Origin: Cyanophora paradoxa | Taxonomy: Eukaryota > Glaucocystophyceae > Cyanophorales > Cyanophoraceae | Length of the DNA stretch: 64,000 nt | NCBI GenBank assembly: GCA_004431415.1 | Contig: QPMI01000657.1 | Span: forward strand, 124,001 to 188,000 | Direction of reading: 5' to 3' | Part shown: in pieces, positions 1-11,367 of the stretch | Numbering within the stretch: the first letter of the stretch is position 1 | How the letters are laid out: every line of letters starts with the position of its first letter | The notes under the pieces: model-generated | The model's input: the letters and a program-made list of their open reading frames with translations, nothing else | The model's database searches: none | Told to the model about the DNA's origin: nothing | Translations under genes and position numbers: made by a program

Positions 1-2124
1 AACCAGACCGAGCGGATCTAGACGGAAGACGTCGACGCGGTAATTTGTGGTGCTGGTGTCTAGATCGAGACTGTACATGTGGCCGGTAATTCACCAAAAA
101 CAAAACATTTGTGCATGGCGCGGTATTTAAATTTAAGTTGTCTTATACTATGATACACGGTGCAGCTGCATATATATATACAAATATGGGCCAGCTAAAT
201 TGGAAGCTAATTAAAGCCAGCTACATATTAATTGGCAGCTATATCGCTAGTGCGCTAGCTTCAGCTGGCTTCAGCTTGGGCTTGAGCTTTTCTGACATCG
301 CGTCGATGGCCCATTGATGGGTAGAGGTATCGCGGCATACTAGTACTGGTAATAGTCTGGTATAAACATTATGTGTCATTTTACCCTCGCCGCTGTACCC
401 CCGCCGCTCTTTAATATTTAAATTTTAACCCCGCATGCGGATTGGGCGTAGTCTCCATGAATGCCAAATAGTGAAAGTCACGGGTGACTCACGCAGCGAG
501 TCACGCGCGGTCATGCATATTTGGGATCCGGAGTCGGGACTAGGGCTGGGTCCAGTGAGATCAGTGGAGGGTCGAGGGTCTCACTCTACTCACTGAGTGA
601 GGATTTTGGCTCACTCGTACAAAGAAAAATGTATGGGGCGAGTGAGCCGGACCTCAGCCCGCGCAGCGCGGGGGGGTATCTGGCGCCATAAAATCACGAC
701 CCAGGCGCCCCACCTAACGATTTGGGGGTACTTTTGAGTCAGATCTACATGCGTATAGCGTAGCGCTAGCAGCACCGCGCGCGATGCTGACCATGACCAA
801 TTTGAAATTCGAAACGACCTCTCAGAGTCTCGACATTTTAAAAGCCCGCGGAAACAGCTGGCAGTTACGGCACGTATACGTAGCGCCTGAAAACACGGCG
901 AAATCTGGGTCGTTTTAGGTCGTTTTAGGTCGTTTTTCGCGTATACGAAAACGTACCCCCTGCTCACTACAGTGACTGAGTGAGTGGGACGCAAAAAGCT
1001 CACTCACAAAGTGAGCCCGCGGACCTCACTGGGCGCAGCCCTAGTCGGGACTCGGGAGTCGGTACTACTCGGTAGTAACTCGGTACGACTCGGGTCGCTC
1101 GGTAGGCGAGTCGGGACTCGGGAGTCGGGACTCGGGACTCGGGAGTCAGACTCACTCAGTCAGTCACTGAGTCATTCATTAATTCTGAATCATGCAGGTC
1201 CACTGGGCCACTGCCAGTCTGCCAGCGACTGCAGCTGGCCCGCGGCCGCCGGGGGCCCGGGGCCGGCCGGCGCCGGGCAGTCACAGACCGTCGGACTGCG
1301 CACGGCGCACAGGCTGCGCACAGCTGCGCACTGCGCCGTGACTGCGGCAGTCTAGATCTGCCACAGACTGCCAGCCTGGCAGTGCCGCAGACTGCCCGCA
1401 GTGCATGCGCAGCCTGCTGGTCCGGGTCCGATGATCCGTGGGCCGTGGCACCACTGGCACGCGCACGGTGCAGCTGACTGGCACCTGGACCTGAGGAAAT
1501 GACCCGGAATTTACTAAGTAACGGCCGGAAATGCCCCAGATGCGATCCATCTAGATCTAAGTTGCTGTGGCCCAAGCACAGTGCCACGGTGCGCCGCGGG
1601 CCCGCGGCGCCGGCGCGGGCGGTATACGTAGCGACGAACACTGGAGAAAGGAATTCGGCCCCTGGCACCCCTGCCACAGGCTGCCAGGCGATTTCTTGAA
1701 GATTTCGACGACATGTACAGAAGATCATTTTTCGGTCGACCCAAGTCAAGCTTCAGATCATGAGATTGGGGAAAAGCCTGCAGGGGGGCACGGCGGCACG
1801 TCCCCAGCTGTGTACATGTGTTGTATCAACTTGTATGCATATGGGACTGAGATCACAGAGAACCTCAGTCGGCCAATTTGGTGACTCAGTCGGGTCAGTC
1901 AGTCGCCGAGTCGGGTCAGTCAGGAGACTGAACCGGGGTCCGGCCGCGGGGCGAGTCGACGATCGCCGCGGATCGCGACGTCGACGTCGACTCGACGTCG
2001 ACCGTCGGACGTTCGCCGCTGCGCATGCGGCCCAGCGCGAGCGGCGCGAGTACCGGAATACCCCGAATCCCGATCATCGGATTCCCGAATCCCGATACCG
2101 ACCGGGAGCGTACTATTATCAGCA
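1..2124. other. Intergenic, palindrome- and repeat-rich DNA
   Basis: I see no convincing gene here. The stretch is AT-richer than the genes and full of short palindromes (CTAGC, CATG, GATC). At 456-520 it matches the unit upstream of the PLAC8 copies at about 15258-15320 (shared words CATGAATGCCAAA and AGTCACGGGTGACTCACGC). At about 1040-1160 there are GGGAGTCGGGACTC-type tandem words, also seen at 15675-15835 and 30273-30425. This looks like a diverged version of the 5' flank of those copies. At 1230-1280 there is an almost pure G/C palindromic block. Short open frames across it look random. Confidence 0.6.
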
Positions 2125-4165
2125 ATGTATCCCCAGCAACCGTATGGAGGCGCTCCTCAGCAGCCCTACGGAGCCGGAGGCGCTCAAATGCAACCGTATG
2201 GAGGGGCCGGCGCCCCGTACGGATCAGGCCCGGGGGGCGCCCCGCAGCAGGTTGCGAGCAGCACGGTGGTCGTAACGCAGGGTGGCCAGTCCGCAGTGCC
2301 TCTTAACCCACTTGGCTTCACAGTGCCGCTTTGCCTTTGTTGCTACAATCCAGGGTGCGCGCGGCCTGTCTTCACACATGATGAGGCCGGCCGGCGCCGT
2401 TGCCTTCATCAGTTTATATAATATCAATTAGTTTGACATCGGCGCATGTGCCAGGAACTGCATCTGCGCGTTTTGCTGTCCAGGCAGCACTGCGGCTAGC
2501 ACGCGCATCAAGCTGGAGGGCCGGTCGATGGAAATTTGCGACTGCTGGGTGGTGCGTTAGGGCGTGTATACACGAACACACACACACACACACACACGCA
2601 TATCCACATTTAAATTTATAATTATATCCATGGTCGCTAACTCTCATAAGCCGCGTACCGCCATCTTCACGCGCAGTATTTTGACTGCTGCATCTGCTGG
2701 CAAGTGTCAAGCGCACTAAATTATGGAAACCGGACGCTGCTTCGGGCTCTCTACGGGCTTCCCGTGAGTAGTCGTTTATAACTGAGTGATCATGATCATG
2801 AATATAACTATAAGTAGAAAATCCCAAGCTGCACCTGCGTCTGACGCCAAGGCCCGCGTTCGCAGCAACACACGTGCCTGGATTATTTCGCTTCTTACTG
2901 TGCGCGAACGCTAGCCCGCCCCTTCCTCTACCTCTTTCCAAGATTCCGCCCCCCCCCCTCCCCCCCACCTCCCCTCCCCCCTCCGATCCCGCCACCCTTC
3001 CCGTCCCCCCCCCCCCCGGCCCCCTCTTTGCGCTAAATATAAATTATCCTAGAATTCGAATATCCTAGTGTCCTCCCACCCCCTACCCCCGGGCCGCCCA
3101 ACCTCCACCGGAACCTCCCGTCTACAATTTAACTATCAAAACACCCCCCGTTTGCAATTGCGCGATTTAGGCCTGCAGCTGATCATGAAGATGTGGTGCA
3201 ACGGTGAATTAAAGAGCACCGATATCGCGATCGGACCGGCCACGCGCTGGGGCCTGATTGCACGTCGATCTCGTGCAGGTTGCACGTGCTGTGCGATCGC
3301 CCAAACGGCCAACGAGGCCGATCTCCGCACGAAGCACGACACCGTGAAGCTGGGCCGTCCGCAGGCATGCCCTGGAGTTCCTCATGATCGATTCTCGAAT
3401 GATCCGCTTTCTGGCAACGTTAACGTCGAATTTCTACGCAGATGGGCCCGATCATCGTTACGAACACCATGCAGGTGCATGTGCTTCGTTTCGTCGAACT
3501 TGCTGATTCGTACAAACAATATCAATATATTATTTTTATTGCAGGTCGCTCCCGCGGCACCGCCGCCGATCATGATGGCGCAGCCTGTGCAGCCGATGCC
3601 GCTGGCCATGGGGCCGATGCCCGGCCAACCCCAGCCCTCCAACATGCACATGGCGCCCCCGCCGATGACGATGCAAATGCCCGGCCAAGTACCAAGCCCC
3701 GACGTTGCAGCCGGTGCGGCTGCGTGTTTCTTGCGACCTCGAATATCAAACCGCGACTTTAATTTAACTAAACTAAAGATCTACGGGTACGCACAGATCT
3801 GAGGGCCTTCCTTGAACGAGCTGGGGCCGAGAAGTGCGTGTACCCTCGGACTCTGGAGGACGCCGGGCCGCTCCCAAACTCAAGCTTACCATATGCATAA
3901 ATTAAACCTAAGCTCTATATATATAATCACTCTTAATGCATTTTCATTCCGCTTGTCGATCTAGATCTGCAGGTACCTCGGGTTTTTCATGGCAAATGAG
4001 ATCGGGATGGCCGAAATGCGGGCTATTACGGAGGAGGTGCGATCGCGAGCGCGAGATGAACTGTTCTGAGACATGCGCCCCCCGCAGGAGCTGCGGGACG
4101 CCATTGGCGTGGCGGAGATTGGGACGCGGAAGCGCATCCTCGCCGCCGCCCAGCAGCTCCGCTAG
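2125..4165 (+). CDS. PLAC8-domain protein with C-terminal SAM domain (copy A, full length)
   Basis: Nine exons read by splice signal and phase. Exon 1 starts at ATG 2125 with a Pro/Tyr/Gly-rich N-terminus (PYGGAPQQPYG) and STVVVTQ, as in PLAC8 proteins. Next come 2432-2548, 2677-2763, 2866-2899, 3279-3364, 3545 to about 3713, 3797-3833, 3973-4036 and 4088-4165. The joined product has the PLAC8 Cys-rich domain: CARNCICAFCCP, then DCCICW, a NRTLLRALYGLP segment, then CLDYFASYC joined to CTCCAIAQ, matching the family's CCxxCxxxQ. A Met/Pro-rich linker (AQPVQPMPLAMGPMPGQP) leads to a SAM domain (LRAFLERAGAEK, YLGFFMANEIG, ELRDAIGVAEIGTRKRIL). PLAC8 proteins are membrane-associated; SAM domains self-associate, so a membrane scaffold is inferred. 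The intron after exon 5 begins GC. The exon 1 donor is uncertain. Confidence 0.75.
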
Positions 4166-5283
4166 CGCCGCGGCGCTAGCTAGAGCTCAGGCTTGCTTGC
4201 GATTTTCAGTCGAATTTAACAATGGAAGACGTTCCGAATGATTTTCACTTTTCGACTCCTGAGCCTCCCGCCGCACTTCACCCGCACGTGCACTCACTTC
4301 CGGTCGTTGGCGGGGACTGTCCCCATCAGGACCTCCGGGTCTCGGAGGAGGGCTGCCCAGCGCTCGCGATAAATGGGCGAGTGAAAGGGTATTGCAATTG
4401 GACGGCCTCTCCCTTTGCCGTATAGATGGACTTCCTCGCCTCGGCCGATGAATTCGGCATGGACGACTCTCCAGTGCGAACTCTTCTCCGGCGTTTATAA
4501 TCAGCTATAGAACGACTAAAAATGTCACTGTTGAACTATTGATCGACCCCCGATACCTACTGCTGTCTGCAGACCCTTACAAATAGGAAACCAAGGAGGC
4601 GCGCATGGCCCTGAAGCAGGGACGGATAGCGCACTCCGACCTGCAAACCCCGAGCGCCCCCAACATGAGCCGCGCGCCATGTGGCCAACGTGCGCGCCAC
4701 GTACTCACAGACACAGCGCAAACCGAAAGCAATCTGATCCGTTCCTTTGCAGGCGCAGGTTCTCGGGGAGCGAGGGCTCGCGGGTCTGTGGATGCTCCAC
4801 CGCACGAAGGACGGAATTCGAACGCCCGTTGCAGAAGCCGGGAGACGCGGCCGGCGTCCCTGTTCCTACCACGCCTTTAGCTTGCTAACGCTAATGTTTT
4901 GGAATGTGAAGCTTTGATGTTTTGTAGATCCAGATCTAGAAAGCTGTAAGCCAATGCGAATATGAAATAATTTAATGTGAACTACGCTTTGAATTCCGCT
5001 TCCTTGCAATTGTATTTGCAATGGCCTTGCCCAAAATTGCAATCACCGTGCACGTGTTAAACGTTGCAATCAACGCTCGCACATGCATGCGCAGTATTCA
5101 ATTCCATTTCCAGGATCCCGGAGTGCCCTCATGATCGATCATTTATAAAATTATGTATATCCCATGCAACGATCTGATACCGGGGGGGCCTCGAGCTCCT
5201 TGAAGCTTCAATTGCAATGATCGAGTGAATATTTATAGCTTCGAATTCATCGGATATCATGGCACAAAGCTGCGTACGCGTAG
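4166..5283. other. Intergenic between two convergent SAM genes; small ORFs only
   Basis: Positions 4166-4260 are still homologous to the 3' flank of copy C (32043-32160), so they are probably 3' UTR of the PLAC8-SAM gene. Small open frames follow: 4222-4425 (67 codons), 4426-4500 (24 codons, starting MDFLASADEF), and possible exons at about 4592-4660 and 4751-4910 (AQVLGERGLAGLWMLHRTKD). They might belong to one small gene, but I could not close a model or recognise a family. The remainder is AT-richer, palindrome-rich DNA. Confidence 0.35.
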
Positions 5284-6671
5284 CTAGCGCTTTGCCTTGC
5301 GGAGAGGCGCGGCGGCGGCGAGGATGCGCTTGCGGACGCCGAGCTCGGCGACGCCGACCGAGTCGCGCAGCTCTGCGTCCGACAGGGACGGGAGGAGGAC
5401 CAGGTCCACGTCGGCGTTCACGAACGCCGGAAGGTACCTGTCGACCCTCGCGTATCGTCCATGTCCAGGTGTTGCTAAATGGAAAATTTGCGAACCGTTC
5501 AGCGTCAGTCTTCTGGAGGAATTCTCGGAGGGGGGCCCACTTGCCGTCTGCGCAGCACGCGGTGTTGACGTTGCGTTGCGTTAGATCAAATGTAAAAGTA
5601 GATTTAAATGCATATGCATTTACGTGTAGGCATGTTAACTTAAAATCAAAGGTGTGGCGGCCGACGCCGCGCGCCACCCGGCCCACGAGCCCTGGCATGC
5701 ATATATATGGCGGCTGGCGGGGTGTCCTAAGGGCGGGTGCCGACGAGGTCCGGCAGGCGTTTATGAGGTTCCCGCTTCCTGTCAATTGTGATTGCATGCG
5801 CAAGAGGGACGACGCGGGGGTTGCAATAAACCGTTTACGTATATACGCTTTCGCAGAATATTGCGGCATGCGCACCATTGAGTTCCGCGATGTTCACAGC
5901 GGGCCGGGGGATCACGGCAGAGGCGGGGCCTGCCACAACGGAACTACTGCCCACCGCGAAAGCGGCCTGGGGGCTGCTCCACGATTGCAGCTGCGTAGGG
6001 GGCTGCTCCGCGTCTTGGGGCCGGACGCGTTCGGTGGCGCCGGATCCGGATCGGACGAGGTGGCGGGTCGCATACACAAGGTCGGCCCCGACCGCCAAGG
6101 AAGCAACAGCGGAGATGACGCACAGCCCGAACGACGCTCCTGGCGTACGCGTGTTGATGTCGAATCTCATATAAATTGGGGCTATAATGAGACAGAGAAC
6201 GACGGAAACGACCGCGGCCGCCTGCATGCCCCACGACACAAAGATAACCATGCGAGCGGAGGCCTTTGCTGCGATGCGGCTACGCGGGAAGAGCAGAGCT
6301 GCTGAGTGGGCGAGCTGGAGAAGCGCCAACGCCGCTGAGAGGACTCCGAAGGCAAGGGCTGCTTCCAGTGCTGCTGCGACGTGGCATAGAGATGATCCTA
6401 GCACGCGGCATCCGTCCGCGTACGAGACCGCAGCTTCAGGCAAGTTGACAGATACAGTTTCGAAGAGGCCATGGCCATATGTCCGTTCAGTGCCAAATCT
6501 CACAATTCTGGAAAGACCGAATCCGTAACGAAATGAAACTTCCACATCAGTAAAGCTTAGTATTCTTTTCACGGAAGCCCATTCCGGCAGGCCGACGGCG
6601 ATAAGGATCAAGATTACATGCACGAAGCTGAGGGCGACGCGAGCCGCTGCGTGCAGGTCGAAGGCTGGCAT
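5284..6671 (-). CDS. Four-transmembrane protein with C-terminal SAM domain
   Basis: Three exons close perfectly in phase: 6671-5876 (796 nt), 5547-5496 (52 nt), 5437-5284 (154 nt), giving 333 residues. The start is ATG at 6671. The N-terminal 265 residues hold four hydrophobic segments (near 12-32, 97-125, 140-170, 178-205), a claudin/PMP22-like topology without a diagnostic family motif that I could see. After a Pro/Ala/Ser linker the last 65 residues form a SAM domain: LREFLQKTDAE, RYLPAFVNADVDL, ELRDSVGVAELGVRKRIL. Membrane location is inferred from the helices; SAM suggests self- or hetero-oligomerisation. The gene is convergent with the PLAC8-SAM gene, whose SAM tail is very similar and is interrupted by an intron at the same place and phase. 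Confidence 0.72.
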
Positions 6672-7723
6672 TCTCGCCGCTGCTTAAAGCTTCGAATTCT
6701 TACCGACTGCAGCGGATTGCAACTTGAATTGCTAGCGCTATAACTGTATATACGAACGGTACTACGTATACGGTATTGCTAGCGCTATACCGGTAGCTGT
6801 ATTAGCCTTTTTATATATTCGAACGGCAGGTTTAATTATAAGGCGGCTGTGACTCCCGCGCCAGCCCGACGGGCCGCGGCCCGCGGGCCGCGGCCGGCAA
6901 CTTGTCGACGTCGGCCATGCCAGCCGGACCATGCAGGCCGCTACTATATATAGTAGTACTAGTTGCGATTAATATTGTCAGCCCGGCATGCGCAACCGGT
7001 AGGTCCGGTACCAGCCTGAGACTACCAGTGCGGCTGGCCGGCCGGCGCCGCGGCGCGCGGCCAGCCGCTGAGCGGCCGCGCCGGCGCGACGTCGACCGAG
7101 CCGGCCGCCGGCCGGGCGCCCGGGCCGCGCGCGGCCGGGCCGGGGCCGCCGGGCCAGCCGGGCCCGCCTGAGCCACTGGGCCAGCTAGCTATCATAGTAT
7201 AGAGCCATTCTCTGGCTTAAGCTTGGGCTTGAGCTTGTCTGATGGGTAGAGGTACGTATACATATTAGATATAAAAATCTAAAATTATGTGCGCCGGCAT
7301 TGGCCCGGCTCATTGAACTCATTTTGTTTGGTGAATTACCGGCCACAGCCTCTAGCTATAGTCTACTCCAGCACCGTGGCACTGTCACAGTGTGGGGGCG
7401 TATATATACAGGCACGGCGTGGCGCCGGCATGATCGATCGGAAGTATGTGGAACTGTGGCACTGTGGCCATGGGGCACTGTGATCGATATCGATATCGAA
7501 GGCGGGGCACTGTGGGGGCGTATACGGGCGCCGGCAACTCACCAGTGTTGTCAATTATGTGCGTCGGTACCGTGATACAGGCCATAGGCTATAGCATACA
7601 CGTGCACCGTGCACGTGATACATGTACACGCTGTCTAATTCATGATCATGCCTTCCGTGTTCGAATCGCCCTGCGATGAGAATCACGCCTTCCACGTGCA
7701 CAGTGCTGGAGTAACTATAATAC
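6672..7723. other. Intergenic, palindromic AT blocks and an extreme G/C palindrome block
   Basis: No gene seen. Positions 6720-6840 alternate CTAGCGCTA and ATATAC-type palindromes. Positions 6850-7170 form an extraordinarily GC-rich stretch built of GGCC, CGCG, GGCCGGCC, GTCGAC and CGGCCG words. Positions 7360-7530 carry near-direct repeats of GGCACTGTG and GTGGGGGCGTATA. The upstream promoter of the 4TM-SAM gene should lie just right of 6671. Confidence 0.5.
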
Positions 7724-7736
7724 AACTTATAATTAT
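7724..7736. repeat. Left target-site duplication of retrotransposon 1
   Basis: The 13-mer AACTTATAATTAT is repeated exactly at 14026-14038. The two copies bracket a 6.29-kb segment whose right end runs into a short A-run, as expected of a non-LTR retrotransposon inserted in + orientation. Confidence 0.7.
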
Positions 7737-9643
7737 GTCGCCCCCGGGGGTACATCAGCCGGGCGGCAGCGTGCGCCCCCCGCTGCAAAGGCGGCATAGG
7801 CGCCCTGGATATTGAGACTCGCATGAAGAGCTGCGCCGCAATCATGTTCCGCGACCTCCTCGACCCCACCTATGAGCAGTGGAAACCATTCGTGCTGGCG
7901 GAGATACAGGACATCCTGAGGGGCCCACCAGCCACTGTAGTCGGGCTACAGGGCGTGTCCATCCTGGGCTGCTCGGACACACTAGCGGCCCGCCGGGGTA
8001 CAGACAAAACGGCGTGGGGGGTCCTCCCCCTCGCGCTCACCGCTGCCCAGACCCTCGGCCGCCATCGATTGGCATCGTCACTCCCCACGACCTGGGCAAC
8101 CGTGCTCGCTGAACCCCTTTGGCTCAATGCCCTCCTGGCCTTCCCGGAATCTCCCTGGGGGGAATCCAGGGAGGCTAGGGCCCTTGCGTCAGCGGGCATC
8201 ATGACTATCGGTCACCTATTCGAGCGGCTCGCCCGCCCAGCCCCGGAGATCCCGGAAATCGCGATTCCCCTCGCCTACCGCCTCCAGCGTCTCTTCCGCT
8301 GCCGCCTCGCAGCCCAGGCCATCCGAGTCCCGGCGCCCCTGACAGTAGCCTCCCCAACAGCGGGGCCTGCGCAGGACCACACCCAGCTGCACTATCGGAC
8401 CCTCCTCTCCTCCGGACGGGCTCCCGCGAGCCCCCCGGCCCTCATCCTCGAGACCCGGGACCCGTCCAGCGAAACAGGAACCATCCTGATCTGCCGTACC
8501 GACGGCACCCTCCGCAGGACGGCCACAGTTACCACGGCCCCCCGGGACGCGGCCCCGGTCGCCGTAGTACGCGTACCGCCGATATCACGCTCACAACGTC
8601 GCCGCCTCCCCGACGGGCGCCTCGTTGTAGCTGCCCTCGCACCGGCCGCCCCCTGGGTACACGCTGGCCTTGCCTTCGGTCCCCAGGACAGCCGCCGCCC
8701 CTGGCTCGAGTACACAGTAGCGCGAGGCTACCCCCTGCTGCTGGCGCACGACCGCCCCGAAGGCCCCGACCCCCTGGCCCGCCTGAGCGGCGGCAACGAG
8801 GGCCCGGCGCAGCCGCGGTGGGCACTCGTCTGGACGCGCGGCCTCCGCCAGACGTACCTCACAGGGCCCGAGAGACAAACTTGGCACCGCGCCCTGCACG
8901 ACCGCCTCCCGACGCTCTATCGAGCTTACCGCTGGCTCCCGGTGAGCTCGCAGCGCTGCCTGCTCTGCGGAGCAGAGCAGGAAACCTCGGACCACTGTCT
9001 CGTCGACTGTTACGCCGCGAAACAGTTCTGGAGCGAGTTCATAGCCGCCTGGAACGCGAGCTGGGGCTCACGCCTGCACCTTGACTCCCGCCATATCCTC
9101 ACAGGCTACTCAGCGTACCCCTCGGGCAGCCGCAGCTCCAGCGGGCGCGTGCAGCGGGCCCTCCTAGCCACCTGCATAGGCATCGGCATCCATGCTATTT
9201 GGAGGCTGCGTAGCTCGTACGTCTCCCGAGTCATCCAACACAGTGAAGCTGGCGATGAGGCAGGCCCTCCGCCGGTGCCCCCCACGGCTGAAGTCATCCT
9301 CCGCTTCTTCTTGGCGGTTCTTTGGACCCGGGTAACCGACTCCTGCTTCCTTGCTGCGTCGCAACGCGTGTCTCTCCACCCCCGAAACCTCCCTACCCCG
9401 TCACTAGCAGAAGACTCCAACTCCGACTCCGACCCGGACCTCGCGCCCCCGCCCGACCGCCAAGCTCGCACATCTGCCCGCCCCCCGGCGGCGTTCTGGG
9501 GCGCCGGCGGCGTGATTGCCCTCTTCGACCCAGACAGAACCCGGCTAGTCCCGCGCCTGCACCCCGGCCCGCTCCTGCGTGCCCTCGGCTTCCAGCCCCG
9601 TGACCCACAGTCGCGCCCAAATATCGATACAGACAGCGACTAG
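7737..9643 (+). CDS. Retrotransposon RT polyprotein, C-terminal part (5' truncated)
   Basis: The frame is open from the element's left boundary; the first ATG is 7823, but coding similarity begins upstream with CKGGIGALDIETR, the segment following the RT thumb in many LINEs (GG.G..D...R). About 370 residues later comes a zf-RVT zinc-binding domain: WHRALHDRLPTLYRAYRW, then CLLCGAEQETSDHCLVDC (C-x2-C-x7-H-x3-C). The catalytic RT motifs are missing because of the truncation, so the copy cannot encode an active polymerase. The TAG stop at 9641-9643 overlaps, on the palindrome CTAG, the stop codon of the antisense ORF at 9640-9642. Confidence 0.7.
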
Positions 9644-10404
9644 CTACGCCGGTCACTACCTACTCGCTCTCCAGCACAAGAGCGCGGAAGGCATGGCCCA
9701 GCTGAGAGGCGTGCGCCCAGCTGCGCCCCATGAGCCCGGCCACCGATTAGCGGGGGAGCGGCCCGAGCCGGCCCACGCCGGCGACGACGTACTTGGACAC
9801 CTCGTCGAGGCCGAGACGTACGAGCTCGATCTCGGAGAGCAGCTCCCCCCCCTCCGCGGGCGGTCCCCCCCGCCACTCCCGAGGTCGCCCCGGGCGTGTC
9901 CGCCGCTCCAGCACCGAGGATGCCTGTACCCCCCAGCGTCAGCACTGGCCCCCCGCCCCCCTGGGGGGGGTAGAGGCCGGGCGGAGTAACAGAGGGGGAC
10001 CGGGGAGGGGAAGGAAAGCTCCGGCGCCCCCCCCGCACAGCTCGCACCATGGCATCCATCGCCTCCAACAGCGTTCGGTACTTGCGCAAGCGCGCGCCAC
10101 TGACCCCGCATACGACGCTCTCCGCTGGAGGCCCCGGCACCCACCGCGAGTCCGGGTCGTCAACCCTGCTCGCCCCGGCCGCAGTCAACTCCCGCATACT
10201 CCCCGCCGGCCCAGCGGCGTACCCCCGAAAATAGATGCCAGGGGCGCGCCCCACGGTGACGGCGTAAAACCCAGTGCGCCCGCCCAGCGCCCCTCCGGGC
10301 GCCTCCACGAACGGGATCGGCCCCGGGATGTAGTACTCCCGCCACGCCCCGTCGGCCCACCAAGCCCCCGGCGGCCGCGGCAGTAGACCAGCTCGGAAAT
10401 CCAT
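9640..10404 (-). CDS. RNase H1 hybrid-binding-domain (viroplasmin-like) ORF 2
   Basis: The frame is open from 10527, but the first ATG is at 10404 (starting MDFRAGLLPRPP), giving 254 residues. The core reads GGRTGFYAVTVGRAPGIYFRG followed later by KYRTLLEAMDAMV. This fits the N-terminal hybrid-binding domain of RNase H1 and caulimovirus viroplasmin (YAV.xGRxPGIY...F.SxxEA), which binds RNA/DNA hybrids. A WADGAWREYYIPG segment precedes it, as in the upstream paralogue. No RNase H catalytic domain follows; the rest is low-complexity Gly/Arg/Pro. It lies 19 bp beyond the stop of ORF 1 if read from the open frame, so both may share one transcript. Tail-to-tail with the RT ORF. Confidence 0.6.
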   Translation of the reverse strand: MDFRAGLLPRPPGAWWADGAWREYYIPGPIPFVEAPGGALGGRTGFYAVTVGRAPGIYFRGYAAGPAGSMRELTAAGASRVDDPDSRWVPGPPAESVVCGVSGARLRKYRTLLEAMDAMVRAVRGGRRSFPSPPRSPSVTPPGLYPPQGGGGPVLTLGGTGILGAGAADTPGATSGVAGGTARGGGGAALRDRARTSRPRRGVQVRRRRRGPARAAPPLIGGRAHGAQLGARLSAGPCLPRSCAGERVGSDRRS

Positions 10405-10545
10405 TAGCCCACACAACAGGAGCGCAGCGGCAGTACAGTGAGACAAACCGCGCTTGGGAGCGAGCCAGTAGTCGTGCACGCGGCACAGCTCCCTCGCCGC
10501 CTGCGGCCGCCCCCGCCCCGCCGTCACGCCTACTCGTCAACCCTC

Positions 10546-11367
10546 TCAAGCGGCCGCCGCTCCTGCCCGGAGGCCCGGGTCGGACGCGCGCGGCACGCGC
10601 GGCCCCCGGTCACGGCGTACCATCGCATCCATCGCAGCCTCGATCGTCTCAAACCGCTTGAACGCGCTCCGGCACTGGTACACCTGGTCCCGCGCGGTCG
10701 GCCCCGGCGCCTCGTTCGCGCCGCGCTCGTCCCTGCGACGCCGCTCAGCATCCGCCCTAAACCGACGACCAAGCCCCGAACAAAGACGTAGCAAAGCGCA
10801 CCACATGAAGTAGATGCCCGGGTCGCGCCCGACGAAAACGGCGTAGAAGGCGAGGTACTTGCCCCGAGCGCCCGCGGGCGAGCGACCGCCCCACGGCGTC
10901 ACAACCCCGGGGACAGTGTACCGCCGGAGTGTACCGTCTGCCCAGAGAGCCTGCGCTGCCCGAAGCGAGCCGTCCCGTAGCTGCACGGGACGCCCGGGCG
11001 GTCCCGTGAGCGCGGGCAGAACGGGCCCGGGCGCAACCGGCACGGCAGCGGCCGCGGGACCCACAGGAGCTAGTGCAGGCCCAGGCGCAACGGAAACGGG
11101 CCCGGTCGCGGCCGGGACCGGAGCGGAGATCGGCATCCCAGGAGCGGCGGCCGGAGCATCCAGAGCGACCGGCCCAGCCGACTCCGAGGCAACAGACACA
11201 GGCTCCGCGACGCCGGACACAGGCGCTGGCTCGCTGCCGGCCGCCTCGCTGGCCCCCAGGCCAGGGGCGGCGGAAGAGGCCTCGCCACCACCGTCAGGCC
11301 CCTCCCGGCCCCGCTTCGCGTCCGCCGAGCCGGACGAAGCATCCTCCTCGCGAGCGCGTTTCTCCAT
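10546..11367 (-). CDS. RNase H1 hybrid-binding-domain (viroplasmin-like) ORF 1
   Basis: ATG at 11367 (MEKRAREEDASSG), 273 residues. A Lys/Arg/Glu N-terminus is followed by a long Pro/Ala/Val low-complexity region, then WADGTLRRYTVPG and the hybrid-binding core FYAVFVGRDPGIYFMW, with the distal SAFKRFETIEAAMDAMV segment characteristic of the domain. ORF 2 downstream repeats the same WADG...YAV.VGR.PGIYF...AMDAMV arrangement, so the two are diverged tandem duplicates. Expected role (family knowledge): binding RNA/DNA hybrids, which would make sense for a retroelement intermediate; this is inference. It is divergent from the sense ORF starting at 11489. Confidence 0.62.
   Translation of the reverse strand: MEKRAREEDASSGSADAKRGREGPDGGGEASSAAPGLGASEAAGSEPAPVSGVAEPVSVASESAGPVALDAPAAAPGMPISAPVPAATGPVSVAPGPALAPVGPAAAAVPVAPGPVLPALTGPPGRPVQLRDGSLRAAQALWADGTLRRYTVPGVVTPWGGRSPAGARGKYLAFYAVFVGRDPGIYFMWCALLRLCSGLGRRFRADAERRRRDERGANEAPGPTARDQVYQCRSAFKRFETIEAAMDAMVRRDRGPRVPRASDPGLRAGAAAA

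Noticed and set aside
5129-5878. Single 249-codon minus-strand ORF
   Set aside because: It reads through exon 2 and both introns of the 4TM-SAM gene; the spliced model with matching phases is far better.
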